Notes: a model not told the origin generated them from the letters alone. A stretch of DNA of 64,000 nucleotides from Paraburkholderia sp. BL9I2N2 (GCF_004339745.1 NZ_SMGP01000001.1:3348001-3412000), one strand, 5' to 3'; counted from the first letter of the stretch, positions 46,262 through 56,234 are shown. Made by a program: numbers and translations.

Positions 46262-47497
46262 ATGAAACAGTTAGCGGAGCGGTCCAACGTGCACCGGGAA
46301 GAGGCCCCCGTTCAGACTGCGTTGCCAGCCGACGCTAGCTCGGCGCGAGACTCTCATTGGCGGGGTCCGTCTGCTGGGTTTGCAATCAATGGCAAGTTTG
46401 CGTCTCAACGCATAACAGGAGTGCAACGTGTCGGTTATGAACTGGCGATGGCGTTCCAGCGTCTGTTTCCTGAGGAAGCCGACCTGCCCTTGTTGATTCC
46501 CTCGAACGCACGAACTGACGTTGTCTTGCCGAAAGCAAAAATGATCGGGCGGCGGCTGAAGGGTTCTCTATGGGAGCAACTGGCACTGCCATTCGCGATT
46601 GGCGGCCGAACGCTTCTCAGCCTTTGCAATATGGGCCCCTTATTCGCTCGCCGGCAGGTCGTGATGATGCACGACGTTGCGATCTACGATCTGCCGGAAA
46701 ATTACTCGTGGAAGTACAGGCTCTGGTATCGCGTTGCGTTTTCTCTGCTGAAGCGCAACGCTAGTCACATCGTGACGGTGTCGGAATTCTCGAAGACACG
46801 AATCATGGAGCGCCTTGGCATCGACGCATCACGCATTTCGGTGGTCCTGAATGGCGTGGACCACTTTGAAAAGATCGCACCGGACACGGCGATTCTGTCG
46901 CGGTTGAACCTGCAGAACGATGGTTACGTGCTCGCTGTCGGAAATCTCTCGGTAGGAAAGAACCTTCCACGCATAGTTGCCGCGATGGAGCGCCTGAGTG
47001 ACCGCCATGACCTGAAGTTTGTTGTCGTTGGCGGATGCGATTTGCGGGTCTTCAGTTCACAGGCGAAGGTAGGGTACGACTTGTCGAAAAACATCATCCC
47101 CGCAGGATTCGTATCGGACGGCGAATTGAGAGCGCTGTACGAAAACGCAGGCTGCTTTCTGTTTCCGTCCTTATATGAGGGCTTCGGATTGCCGCCGCTT
47201 GAAGCGATGTCTTGTGGATGTCCTGTCATCGTGTCACGTGAAGCTTCGCTTCCTGAGGTATGCGGCAATGCTGCGATGTACTGTGACGCGCATTCGGTCG
47301 ACGACATCGTCGACAAAGTGACGCAGATGATGGAGGACGCCGCGGTGCGCGAAACCTGGCGCGAACGCGGAAGGGAGCATGCCCGTGGCTTCCGGTGGGA
47401 GCGGTCTGCACATCAATTGCTCGACGTTCTCGAGCGTGAGCTCGCGGGCGGAGTGGCTCGCCCGGTTCACGCGCGATCCGCGACTTCTCGCGTTTAG
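46262..47497 (+). CDS. glycosyltransferase family 4
   Basis: A 411-residue GT-B enzyme of usual length. FAINGKFASQRITGVQRVGYELA is the N-terminal acceptor-domain start. VMMHDVAIYDLP, HIVTVSEFSKTRI and VVLNGVDHF follow. The donor domain has YVLAVGNLSVGKNLPRIV, FLFPSLYEGFGLPPLEAMSCGCPVIVS with the EX7E motif, and LPEVCGNAAMYCD. Such proteins are often mannosyl- or rhamnosyltransferases; the sugar is not determinable. The frame is open to a GTG at 46202, but ATG 46262 has GGAG upstream. It follows the remnant of a related enzyme. Confidence 0.88.
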   Translation: MKQLAERSNVHREEAPVQTALPADASSARDSHWRGPSAGFAINGKFASQRITGVQRVGYELAMAFQRLFPEEADLPLLIPSNARTDVVLPKAKMIGRRLKGSLWEQLALPFAIGGRTLLSLCNMGPLFARRQVVMMHDVAIYDLPENYSWKYRLWYRVAFSLLKRNASHIVTVSEFSKTRIMERLGIDASRISVVLNGVDHFEKIAPDTAILSRLNLQNDGYVLAVGNLSVGKNLPRIVAAMERLSDRHDLKFVVVGGCDLRVFSSQAKVGYDLSKNIIPAGFVSDGELRALYENAGCFLFPSLYEGFGLPPLEAMSCGCPVIVSREASLPEVCGNAAMYCDAHSVDDIVDKVTQMMEDAAVRETWRERGREHARGFRWERSAHQLLDVLERELAGGVARPVHARSATSRV

Positions 47498-47607
47498 CGC
47501 GGATCGCGCAACACCTATCAGGATGCGCCGGTCCGAAGATCTGCAAGCTCGTCGCGCCTCACTGCGGCAAGACCTTTTTTACGACCTAATCGAAGGAGCT
47601 TCGCAGC

Positions 47608-48741
47608 ATGAATACGCCCGCCTCCACGATCGATCTTGCCGCCACGCTGCGAGATCACTTCGCACGCGTCGTCCTGCCGATCTGGCGCGGGCCCGGCTTC
47701 AATACCGCGATGCATCTGCCTTACGAGGCCGTCAGCGCCGACGCGGGCCACGTTCCGATGCCGGTTGAACGCTATCGCGCGATGGCGTGCGCGCGGCAGT
47801 TGTTCGTCTTCTCGCAAGCCGGCGAAGCAGCCCATGCCCATGTGCTGTTCGAAGCCCTGCTGCACTACTTTCAGGACAAGCAGCGCGGCGGCTGGTTCTA
47901 CAGCGTTGATGCACAAGGTGCGCCGCTCGATACGACGAAAGATCTCTATACGCACGCGTTTCTGGTCTTCGCGTGCGCTGAATATGCCGCAAGCTTCGAC
48001 AATCGCGATGCACTTGACCTCGTCCATAGCACCTCGGCGCTAATCGAAACGCGTTTCGCCGCGCAACATGGGTTGTTCAATGCAGCGCTCGACGCAGATT
48101 TTTCGACGGTGACCGGCACGCCGGTGCAAAACCCGTTGATGCATCTCACCGAAGCCTGGCTCGCCGCGCGCGAGGTGACCCAGGACAGTGCGTTCGATTC
48201 CGCGTTGCGCAAGCTGGCCGACGCCATCGAACGCACCTTCGTGCATGCGCCGACCGGCTGCATCGCGGAACTGCCGTTGGGTGTCGACGACAACCGTCTG
48301 GAGCCCGGCCATCAGTTCGAATGGTTCTGGCTGATCAGGCAAGCGGGCACGCTATTAGGCGGATCGGGGCTCGACGACTCGCTCTCGCGCGCGTTTGCGT
48401 TTGCGCAGCAACATGGCGTGGATCCGGTCACGGGCGGCGTGTGCGCGTCGCTCGATGAAGCCGGTCGAGTAAAGGACGCCACGCAGCGGATCTGGGCGCA
48501 AAGCGAATATCTGCGCGCACTCGCCACCCGCAACGATGACGCGGCGCGTGCGGTGTTGCCCGGGCAGATCGAGCGCTTCCGCGAGCGGTTTCTGCACGCG
48601 CAAGGCTGGTTCGAATGCAAGACGGCCGCGGGCGACGTGTCGCGCGCCGACATGCCGTCGACTACGCCCTATCATCTCGCCACCGCTTACTCGGCGCTAC
48701 CGGCTGAAGTTCGCGACGCTCGCAGCATTGCTACGGCGTGA
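47608..48741 (+). CDS. AGE-family (N-acylglucosamine 2-epimerase-like) isomerase
   Basis: A 377-residue (alpha/alpha)6-barrel protein of the AGE superfamily. Seen are RYRAMACARQLFVFSQAG, GGWFYSVDAQG-x-DTTKDLYTHAFLVFACAEY, NPLMHLTEAWLA with the conserved histidine, and LEPGHQFEWFWLIRQAG with the catalytic His region, then AQSEYLRAL. Members isomerise mannose and fructose, cellobiose or N-acylglucosamine. In this locus it may make a mannose-type precursor (inference). It starts 110 bp after the GT4 gene on the same strand, with AAGGAG before the ATG. Confidence 0.88.
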   Translation: MNTPASTIDLAATLRDHFARVVLPIWRGPGFNTAMHLPYEAVSADAGHVPMPVERYRAMACARQLFVFSQAGEAAHAHVLFEALLHYFQDKQRGGWFYSVDAQGAPLDTTKDLYTHAFLVFACAEYAASFDNRDALDLVHSTSALIETRFAAQHGLFNAALDADFSTVTGTPVQNPLMHLTEAWLAAREVTQDSAFDSALRKLADAIERTFVHAPTGCIAELPLGVDDNRLEPGHQFEWFWLIRQAGTLLGGSGLDDSLSRAFAFAQQHGVDPVTGGVCASLDEAGRVKDATQRIWAQSEYLRALATRNDDAARAVLPGQIERFRERFLHAQGWFECKTAAGDVSRADMPSTTPYHLATAYSALPAEVRDARSIATA

Positions 48742-48909
48742 TTGCACGCCCGAGAAGGACAAGGTCCGCGCGATCGTTCGGTTCGCGGGCTAGAACTTGT
48801 TCATTTCGGCATGCCAATCGATGTGGGCATCGAGCGGGACCGGGCCACCAGCCGGCACAACGAGTCCACACCGTGTCGGCTCTCTCGACGTCCCGCTCAC
48901 GTCTGCGCG

Positions 48910-49971
48910 TCAGGTGCTCACGTTACTCGGTTTTTCAGAGCGGGGTTTCGCTCGCCAAGGCAATAGGGAAATTCGCGCGAGAATATTGCCTCGACGTGCG
49001 GAATGCAAGTCAAGCTGCAGTGCCTGCTGGAGTTCAGGGCGACGGACCGTCGCGGTTCCCAATTTAGCCACGACGATGCCTGCCGCGACATTGGAAAGCA
49101 CGACTGCTTCGTCCAGCGGCATGCCCGCGCCGAGCGCGGCACTAAGCGTGGCAACGACAGTGTCCCCGGCCCCCGTCACATCGAACACCTCGCGGGCGCG
49201 CGTTGGCAAATGCAAAGGGGCGTGGCCGCGAGAAATTAACGTCATGCCTTTCTCGCTGCGTGTGACGAGCGCCGCCTCGAATTCAAACGCATCGCAAAGG
49301 GCGGCACCCTTCTGCTCGATCGTGGCATCACTCTCGCACCGCCCAACGACAGCCTCGAATTCGGACAGGTTGGGCGTAATGACGGTGGCGCCGCGATAAC
49401 GCTCGAAATCCGTTCCTTTCGGATCGACGATGACGGGTTTTCCTGCACGGCGAGCGGCGGAGATGAGGTTCTTCGAATCGTGCAGTGACCCTTTCGCGTA
49501 GTCGGATAAGACCACCGCATCGACTTCGTGCAACTGCCGCTCAAAGCTGAAAATCAGCTCATCTCCATTGCGTTCGGGAAAATGGTCCTCAAAGTCCGCC
49601 CTGATCATCTGCTGATGGCGGGAAAGAATCCGAAGCTTGGTGATCGTCTTGCTGCCCGCGACGCGTTGGAGAACGCAATCAACCCCGCCTTCGCGCAGCA
49701 ACTCTTCGATCCGATCGGCGTGCGCATCCTGCCCGGCCAAGCCGAGAAGGCGAACACGAGCTCCAAGTGCTGCCGCGTTCAGCGCGACGTTTCCCGCCCC
49801 ACCGACACGCGTCTCTTCAGCTTGCACATGGACGACGGGAACGGGCGCCTCCGGCGAGATCCGCGAGGTCGAACCGTGCCAATACCAATCGAGCATGACG
49901 TCGCCTACGACCATTAGTTGAGCGCAGTCGAAATCAGGAGGCGAAAGCTTCACCGGCGGGTTTCTTGTCAT
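48910..49971 (-). CDS. D-glycero-beta-D-manno-heptose-7-phosphate kinase (RfaE domain I)
   Basis: A 353-residue PfkB-family kinase that corresponds to the kinase half of RfaE/HldE. The start MVVGDVMLDWYWHGSTSRISPEAPVPVVHV and RVGGAGNVALNAAALGA are specific to heptose-7-phosphate kinases. The catalytic GAGD is at 267-270 in FDVTGAGDTVVAT. The nucleotidyltransferase half is absent, so it resembles stand-alone HldA. It makes heptose-1,7-bisphosphate toward ADP-heptose. The gene overlaps the end of a GT9 heptosyltransferase-like gene by 38 bp, which suggests that heptose is built into this glycan. It may be a second copy beside the genomic core gene. Confidence 0.88.
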   Translation of the reverse strand: MTRNPPVKLSPPDFDCAQLMVVGDVMLDWYWHGSTSRISPEAPVPVVHVQAEETRVGGAGNVALNAAALGARVRLLGLAGQDAHADRIEELLREGGVDCVLQRVAGSKTITKLRILSRHQQMIRADFEDHFPERNGDELIFSFERQLHEVDAVVLSDYAKGSLHDSKNLISAARRAGKPVIVDPKGTDFERYRGATVITPNLSEFEAVVGRCESDATIEQKGAALCDAFEFEAALVTRSEKGMTLISRGHAPLHLPTRAREVFDVTGAGDTVVATLSAALGAGMPLDEAVVLSNVAAGIVVAKLGTATVRRPELQQALQLDLHSARRGNILARISLLPWRAKPRSEKPSNVST

Positions 49972-51082
49972 GGCGGCCTAAATTGATCGAATAAACTTCA
50001 CTCAGAACGTCGGCGACAGAAGCGACGCTTATTTTTTCCATCACGTACTTCGCATTTCTCGGATATTCAAATCCGAGGCTCAGGAACATTCCGCCTTCTC
50101 GCTTAGACACAGCAAGGACTCCACGCTCTTTGCCGACAGGGCCCCATCGAAACGGATTGGTAGGACCATGCAGACTAATCATCGGCGTATCCAGCATTGC
50201 GGACAAATGCATGATTCCGGTGTTCACACAAACTATGCATTCCGCCCGCCTTACTATTCCGACCACTTCAGTCAGGCTCACCTTGGCTGCCACGCTTACG
50301 ACCTTCTGGCTGCCGATGAGCTCAACCAATTGTTGAGCCCGTGTGGCATCTTCAGGACCGCCCGTGATGACAATGGCGTGCCCGTTATCAATCAAAACAT
50401 GCGCAAGATCGCGCCAGCACTCCATGGGCCATTCGCGCATGGCGAAATTTGTTCCAGAGGCCCACGGGTGAAAAACAACATATTTATCGTCAATGACGAA
50501 CGGCAAATTGGAAGGACGAATAGCCTTGGTGATTTTCGGATGTTCCGTCGACTCGATGCCTAGGGGGCGCAATAGCCTTCTGAAATTATCGAGCTCATGA
50601 AGGCCTTCGCAATGCTCGACGCTGGCATCATAAGCATAATGGCGGAATTGATTCCTGGTCTTAAAACCAATCGTGAACTTCGTCTTCGTGAAAGCTGCCA
50701 AGATGGCCGAAATCCTTGGCCATTGCGAAGTGTCGATTAAGACATCGACCTCGTATTTCTTTATTTCCTTGAGCGCGTTCAACGGGCTGGTCAAAGGGAC
50801 TACGACAACTTCGTCGAGCCCGTCGAACAAATCATAGATACGCGCGTTGCTTCGTGATGCAAATACCACTATTCTGGAAATCTTTTTGACTTTCCTCAAC
50901 TCAGAAATAATTATCGACGACAAGATCGAGTCGCCAATCGCAGCGAAGGCAAAAATGCCTGCTGTCGTGCACTCAGCCGGCAGGCGTCGTTTTTTGCGAA
51001 GCGCCCCTAATATGTACAAGAAAGCGCCGCCGACAATAAGGTCGACGCGCTTGAGAAGGTTCTGTCCGCGCTCATTTTTCAT
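49934..51082 (-). CDS. glycosyltransferase family 9 (heptosyltransferase-like)
   Basis: A 382-residue GT9 protein. It starts with a membrane-associated stretch (VDLIVGGAFLYILGAL), then GIFAFAAIGDSILSSIIISELRK, the WaaC/WaaF-type N-terminal motif. The donor part has VVFHPWASGTNFAMREWP, IVITGGPEDATRAQQLVELIG and CVNTGIMHLSAMLDTPMISLHGPTNPFRWGP. GT9 enzymes use ADP-heptose or related donors. Base composition is visibly more AT-rich (many ATT, AAA, AAT codons) than the waa genes at 30-32 kb, suggesting separate acquisition. It forms a two-gene unit with the heptose kinase downstream. Confidence 0.88.
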   Translation of the reverse strand: MKNERGQNLLKRVDLIVGGAFLYILGALRKKRRLPAECTTAGIFAFAAIGDSILSSIIISELRKVKKISRIVVFASRSNARIYDLFDGLDEVVVVPLTSPLNALKEIKKYEVDVLIDTSQWPRISAILAAFTKTKFTIGFKTRNQFRHYAYDASVEHCEGLHELDNFRRLLRPLGIESTEHPKITKAIRPSNLPFVIDDKYVVFHPWASGTNFAMREWPMECWRDLAHVLIDNGHAIVITGGPEDATRAQQLVELIGSQKVVSVAAKVSLTEVVGIVRRAECIVCVNTGIMHLSAMLDTPMISLHGPTNPFRWGPVGKERGVLAVSKREGGMFLSLGFEYPRNAKYVMEKISVASVADVLSEVYSINLGRHDKKPAGEAFAS

Positions 51083-52129
51083 TTCAGGTCCAGCAACATC
51101 GAGTTGAACGTCGAGCTAGAACCCGAGCGGCTGCATACCTTCGCCGGCCGGGGTGCGATAGGCGTGACGACCGTGCGCCCGGGCGAATGGTCTTGGCATG
51201 CCCCCGTGCGCTTGTCACCACAGGTCTTCACGTTGTCGTACTGTTCGAGCAATGTCGCCAATTCCGCCTCGGTCGTCTGGGGGGATGATCTGACAGGCAC
51301 CGCGCTGGATCAGGTCATCCAGGCTACCCAACGTCGCCGCTGTACCGTTGTTCGCTGATCCCGTCAATTTGTGCCTTGACGGTGGATTCCCGTTAGCTGG
51401 TCGTGACTCTCGACAGGCACCGTGCTCGGCTTACCGCCGCTGCCATTCGACCGCCCCGCGTCAGGCCATACACCGGGTCCGACGATACCTTTGAGGGCTC
51501 ACACTCCGAAGCAGAAGATCACAGCAGTCGGCGGCATCGAGCGCCGAAAGTCTGCAATGGCCGATGATGCAACTGCATGATCCGTGCTGGAACGCGCGCT
51601 GTCTGTGCGGCGCCGAACGTTCGAATGCCCGAGTGCATGTGGGGCACCCATTGCGGAAAGCTTTTGCCGCAGAACGACCGGCACAGGAAGGTCGATCGAT
51701 ATACTAAGTACTACTTCCATATCCAGTCCGTAGAATTGTTCCGTGACGGACACTCGGTCTGCGCGAAGCCGCCTATCTGTTTCTCCGCGCTTATGCGAAT
51801 CACTGCGACACCGCCTCACGAGGATTCAGGCATGGCGACACGACTTGAACCCCGCATCGTGCAGGGGCGCCGCCTAGTCGGGAAACGCCACTTCAGTAAT
51901 TTATGCAGGCTTTCGTGGTTCATATCGGGCGAAACTTCATACCACCTATTAATGCAACTGTAATCAATCCTGCCACACCACTATTTGCGAAACAAATAGT
52001 TTGCCCGCCTGTCGGCTATGCACCTACCTAAACTGAATCGGCGCCGCGCAACGTGCGCTAAACCACAGACTCCGACGTGGCAAAGGAGGTATTCCTATCA
52101 CATTTGCGCAAAGTCGCGATGGACGCGGC
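51083..52129. other. long gene-poor stretch upstream of the dTDP-sugar aminotransferase
   Basis: About 1.05 kb with only short frames on both strands that I cannot match to any family, and no inverted repeats typical of insertion sequence ends. It separates the minus-strand GT9 unit from the plus-strand aminotransferase and looks like eroded sequence. No RNA gene was seen. Confidence 0.5.
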
Positions 52130-52491
52130 GAAGCTTGTCGCTCCATCGAGAAGCTTGCTACCCGGATCTTGGAGATGGTGCCTTTGAACACGCATATTCT
52201 CAGTTTTGGATCGTCTCGCGCAGACAACGAAGCGGGTAACTTTTCGTTGCGCGACATGCTTCATCTATTGCGAGACCCTGTCTGGACACTGCTGGCATTT
52301 ATCGCCTTTGCGACGTTCGCAGCTTCTCCTATTTTCTTGCGGCGCCTATCTGGCCGTCAGAGCTTTTGGTCATGCACGACTTCAGGAAAGTCGCTGCTCA
52401 ACTGACCGAGCAGTTCGATCTCGTACCAGTCGACGCTCCGCCTTGCCTGATCTACAAGCAGGCCGCGCAGTCCACACGCACCATCTATTAG
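52130..52491 (+). pseudogene. remnant of an unidentified gene with a homopolymer frameshift
   Basis: One frame reads RSIEKLATRILEMVPLNTH and NFSLRDMLHLLRDPVWTLLAFIAFATFAASPIF. Adding one T to the T4 run 52332-52335 continues it as LAAPIWPSELLVMHDFRKV and FDLVPVDAPPCLIYKQAAQ to a stop at 52491. The joined piece reads like the C-terminal part of a real protein with a hydrophobic segment, but I cannot name the family. No start or N-terminal part is visible. Confidence 0.4.
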
Positions 52492-52681
52492 ACAGACGAA
52501 GTGTCACGCTACAGAACAATCTCCAGTTGAGATCCACAGCAAGGGACTTCACGCAACTTGCTTATTGAAACACCTGGCGAGTTCGCCGGAACGCGGGGCC
52601 TTGAAGCCGGGCAGCTTCGAGATCCAAATATGTGTCGCAGCGAGAACCATTGATTCTCGATCATGTTGAGGTGAACTATTC

Positions 52682-53854
52682 ATGAGCCGATCTACGCCGC
52701 AAATTGGAATCGAGGTAAACGAGAATCGTATTCCCTTTAATACGCCCGCTATGACGGGTAATGAACTGAAGTACGTCGCAGAAGCTCACTTCAGTAAAAA
52801 GCTCGCTGGCGACGGCTCCTTCACAGGACGTTGCAACGAGTGGCTGCAGGAAAGAAGCGGTGCCGGCAAGGCATTGCTGACTCACTCCTGCACAGCCGCG
52901 CTTGAGATGGCGGTTCTGTTGCTGGACATCCAACCCGGCGACGAAATCATCATGCCGTCGTACACGTTCGTCTCGACGGCGAACGCATTCGTCCTGCGCG
53001 GTGGCGTGCCTGTCTTCGTGGATGTCCGCGAAGACACTATGAATCTCGACGAGCGATTGATCGAAGCGGCGATCACGCCGCGAACTCGAGCGATCGTCCC
53101 GGTGCATTACGCCGGCGTGGCTTGCGAAATGGACACGATCGTATCCATCGCTCAACGCCACGGACTCAAAGTCGTCGAAGACGCGGCGCAGGCCGTCATG
53201 GCAACCTATAAGGGCCGTGGCCTCGGCTCCATTGGCCACCTCGGAGCTTACAGTTTTCACGAAACGAAAAATATCATCTCGGGCGAAGGTGGCGCGTTGC
53301 TCGTGAACGATCCCGCCCTCACGAGGCGCGCGGAAATAATCCGTGAGAAGGGCACTGATCGAAGCCGCTATCTCCGCGGAGAAGTCGACAAATACACCTG
53401 GCAGGAAGTCGGCTCTTCATTCTTGCCAGGTGAGTTGATCGCTGCCTATCTATGGGCTCAACTGGAAAGTGCTGAAAAGATTACTCAGGCGCGCCTCGCG
53501 CACTGGGAGCGATATCATGCGCTTCTCGAGCCGTTCGAGCGCCGCGGCGCGCTCCGTCGTCCGATCGTGCCGAAAGAGTGCCAGCACAATGGGCATATGT
53601 ATTACGTTCTGGTTGAAGACGAACACGTGCGCCAGCGTCTACTCGATGAATATAGAAGGCAGGAAATAGGTTCGGTATTTCACTATGTTCCGCTTCATTC
53701 ATCGCCTGGCGGGCAACGGTACGGCAAAGCTGGCGGCCCATTGGACGTTACCATCGACCAGTCAAAACGCCTGATTCGCCTTCCCCTCTGGGCCGGCTTG
53801 ACCGAAACGCAACAAATGCGCGTGGTTGACATTTTCAGCGCGCTAGTGAAATAG
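52682..53854 (+). CDS. rffA: dTDP-4-amino-4,6-dideoxygalactose transaminase (RffA/WecE-like)
   Basis: A 390-residue PLP-dependent sugar aminotransferase (DegT/DnrJ/EryC1 family). It begins IPFNTPAMTGNELKYVAEA, typical for RffA/WecE. TALEMA-like HSCTAALEMAVLL binds phosphate, EDAAQAV carries the cofactor Asp167, and the Schiff-base lysine is Lys196 in YSFHETKNIISGEGGAL. It aminates dTDP-4-keto-6-deoxyglucose to dTDP-4-amino-4,6-dideoxygalactose in enterobacterial common antigen synthesis. Here RmlA and RmlB at 59.9-61.8 kb can supply that ketosugar. GAGGTG lies eight bases before the ATG. It stands alone on the plus strand, convergent with the wzx operon. Confidence 0.9.
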   Translation: MSRSTPQIGIEVNENRIPFNTPAMTGNELKYVAEAHFSKKLAGDGSFTGRCNEWLQERSGAGKALLTHSCTAALEMAVLLLDIQPGDEIIMPSYTFVSTANAFVLRGGVPVFVDVREDTMNLDERLIEAAITPRTRAIVPVHYAGVACEMDTIVSIAQRHGLKVVEDAAQAVMATYKGRGLGSIGHLGAYSFHETKNIISGEGGALLVNDPALTRRAEIIREKGTDRSRYLRGEVDKYTWQEVGSSFLPGELIAAYLWAQLESAEKITQARLAHWERYHALLEPFERRGALRRPIVPKECQHNGHMYYVLVEDEHVRQRLLDEYRRQEIGSVFHYVPLHSSPGGQRYGKAGGPLDVTIDQSKRLIRLPLWAGLTETQQMRVVDIFSALVK

Positions 53855-54095
53855 GGCTGACCCACGCTGGACGTGCTTGTGCGAATCGCATCCGGGCGTT
53901 GACGAATGGTCGTCGGCAGCGGTCCGGATGTGCTCACGCACCGGAAGGTGCGGGGGGTGATGATGTTGCCGACCTCCGTCCCGGAGTTCTCCTATCTCGC
54001 GCGGTAGACTTTCGCCGCCATCGCTTATGCCGGGGTGCACGCCGGGAAATTGGCAGCACGCTGGAGTAACGATGCGCTGCCACGCAGTCTCTCAG

Positions 54096-55004
54096 TCAAT
54101 GATCGGCGACTGACAATGAGAAGCCGGCTCTAAGTCCTTTGAACACGCTCGACCTGGCCGCCGGCGAAAACTTCACGCATTTGACCGTCAACGTGACGAC
54201 CGCATAGGCAATCGCAATTGCACGGTGTGCAGGTGCGAGGTGCTTGCGGCTGAAATAAACGCGATTGCGCGCCGTATAGAACAGGCTGAAGGGACTTTCA
54301 TTGCCGCCGGTAGACACCGCTACCTTGTGACCGACGCTCGATGTCGGCACGTATAGCAGGCGGATATTGGCACTCTTCATGCGCCAGACGAAGTCGCTGT
54401 CGTCGTAATAGACGAAGTACTTTTCGTCCATCATTCCGACTGTCTGAAAGATGCTTTTGTGCAGCAACATAAAGCAGGTCGGCGCGTATTCTGTAAACAT
54501 TTCTTCGTCGAACTGGCCGCGATCTTCCTTCCGATCGCCCACGTGCGGCGTGGTGGCGGTAAGCGGCGAGAATCTTCCGCCCGCACACCATATCCGATTG
54601 GTGCCGTGATAGGTGATCTTGGGCACCGAGGCCAACGCACCCGCCTCCTCGGTGTGCCGCACAAGTCCCGCGATCACGTCGGGATCCGGGAAGTCGGTGT
54701 CGTTATTGGCCAGCAGAACGTATTCGCATCCGTCTGCAAGCGCCATCTCTATACCCTGATTGTTGCCGCGAGCGACGCCGACATTGTCGTTATTGAACAC
54801 GATATCCGCGTGAATATTGTTGAGAGCCGCAAGCTCGCGCGATATCGCACACCCCGTATCCTTCTCGCTGTTGTCGATCACGTACAGCTTGAAATTCGCA
54901 TCTCGCTGGGCGGCCAGACTCTTGAAAAAATCAGGAAGCACGGAATCGGAGCGATACAGCACGGTGACAATCCCGATCAGCGGCGAACCATATCTCGTTG
55001 ACAT
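54096..55004 (-). CDS. glycosyltransferase family 2 (rhamnosyltransferase-like)
   Basis: A 302-residue GT-A enzyme. It has IGIVTVLYRSDSVLPDFFKSL, YVIDNSEKD, NNDNVGVARGNNQGIEMAL, and the metal-binding LLANNDTDF. FVYYDDSDFVWRM carries the probable catalytic acidic cluster. This sequence class includes RfbN/WbbL-like rhamnosyltransferases, though the donor is not proven. The C-terminus has a hydrophobic stretch (IAIAYAVVTLTVKCV). It is the last gene of the minus-strand wzx operon, 75 bp after the epimerase gene. Confidence 0.88.
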   Translation of the reverse strand: MSTRYGSPLIGIVTVLYRSDSVLPDFFKSLAAQRDANFKLYVIDNSEKDTGCAISRELAALNNIHADIVFNNDNVGVARGNNQGIEMALADGCEYVLLANNDTDFPDPDVIAGLVRHTEEAGALASVPKITYHGTNRIWCAGGRFSPLTATTPHVGDRKEDRGQFDEEMFTEYAPTCFMLLHKSIFQTVGMMDEKYFVYYDDSDFVWRMKSANIRLLYVPTSSVGHKVAVSTGGNESPFSLFYTARNRVYFSRKHLAPAHRAIAIAYAVVTLTVKCVKFSPAARSSVFKGLRAGFSLSVADH

Positions 55005-55079
55005 ATCGCGTCCTTCAAATGAGTTGCGGAGGCGGCCGTCGCTGCGCCTCCGTCATAGCGTGAGGGCGTCACCGATGTG

Positions 55080-56234
55080 TCATGCGGCGCGTTCACAGCC
55101 CTTGTATAGACCCTTCTCCCGCATCTCGGCGATGCTCTTCTCGTAGGTATCGGCCATCACCTCCTGCTGGTCGACCCACCGGGCAAACCGTGCGATGCCT
55201 TCGCTGAACGACACCTTGGGCTCGAATCCGAGCATGTCCCTTGCCTTGGTCAAATCGGCGTAGACATGGCGTACATCGCCCAGGCGGAATGCGCCCGTCA
55301 CGGTGACGCTGACATCGCTGGCATACACCTCGCACAAAGTCTTGGCGACGTCCATGACCGAAGTGCGCACGCCCGAACCGATGCCGAACACGTTGTCCGC
55401 CGCGTTCGCGTTCGTGAGCGCTGCGTAGGTCGCATCCACCACGTCATCGATGTAGACGAAGTCACGGCTTTCCAGACCATCTTCGAAAATATTGATCGGA
55501 TTGCCGTTTTTGATGCGCGTCGAAAAGATCGAGAGAATGCCCGTGTAAGGGTTCGATAACGACTGCCCCGGGCCGTAGACATTCTGATAACGCAACGCCG
55601 ATGCATCGATGCCGATAGAACGGCAAGTCGTCATCACCATCTGTTCCTGAGTCTGCTTGGTAATGCCATAAAGCGAGGTCGGATGGATTTTCGATTCCTC
55701 GTCGGTGGGCACGCACTCCATCACTTCGCCGCTTACCGGGCAGAGATGGTCGAACTGGCCCTCAAGCATGTCTTTTTCCTTCCGCGGACCAGGATACAGA
55801 ATGCCGGCGGCCGGGGAACGATACTTGCCTTCGCCGTAAATCGCGCGAGACGAAGCAACGACCACTTTGCGCACGGAATTGCGGCTATTTTTCACCAGTA
55901 TGTCGAGAATCAGCGCTGTGCCGTGCACGTTCACGTCGACATAGCGATCGACCTCGTACATCGATTGGCCCGTACCCGTCTCGGCCGCAAGATGAACGAT
56001 CGCGTCCTGCCCCTGCATGACACGTTCGAGCATGGCTCGATCAGTCACCGACCCCTTCACGAAGTGCACGCTTTCCGGCAACGATGCGAAGATCGCAGAC
56101 GTGACGCTGGGATTCTCTCCGTGAATCTGCGGGGAGAGGTTATCGAGGACCGTGACTTCCGCATTGTTGGCGCAGAGCTTGCGCGCCAGACTCGAGCCGA
56201 TAAAGCCGGCGCCACCCGTAATCAGGACTTTCAT
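55080..56234 (-). CDS. NAD-dependent epimerase, probable dTDP-L-rhamnose 4-epimerase
   Basis: A 384-residue extended SDR. NAD motif LITGGAGFIGSSLARKL (4-20), LDNLSPQIHGENP (30-42), Ser129 region VVASSRAIYGEGKY, and Tyr189-x3-Lys193 (SLYGITKQTQEQ). A 45-residue insertion with LCPVSGEVMECVPTDEESK lies between the serine and tyrosine. The LSPQIHG motif and this insertion are what I associate with dTDP-L-rhamnose 4-epimerases (WbiB/Tll type), which make dTDP-6-deoxy-L-talose. The ATG at 56234 overlaps the acyltransferase stop (ATGA). The family is sure, the substrate probable. Confidence 0.82.
   Translation of the reverse strand: MKVLITGGAGFIGSSLARKLCANNAEVTVLDNLSPQIHGENPSVTSAIFASLPESVHFVKGSVTDRAMLERVMQGQDAIVHLAAETGTGQSMYEVDRYVDVNVHGTALILDILVKNSRNSVRKVVVASSRAIYGEGKYRSPAAGILYPGPRKEKDMLEGQFDHLCPVSGEVMECVPTDEESKIHPTSLYGITKQTQEQMVMTTCRSIGIDASALRYQNVYGPGQSLSNPYTGILSIFSTRIKNGNPINIFEDGLESRDFVYIDDVVDATYAALTNANAADNVFGIGSGVRTSVMDVAKTLCEVYASDVSVTVTGAFRLGDVRHVYADLTKARDMLGFEPKVSFSEGIARFARWVDQQEVMADTYEKSIAEMREKGLYKGCERAA

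Noticed and set aside
51079..51300. Minus-strand frame of 73 codons next to the GT9 gene
   Set aside because: It has no family likeness and overlaps the start of the GT9 gene.
53855..54095. Insertion sequence remnant after the aminotransferase gene
   Set aside because: No transposase motif or terminal inverted repeat could be seen in the 240 bases.
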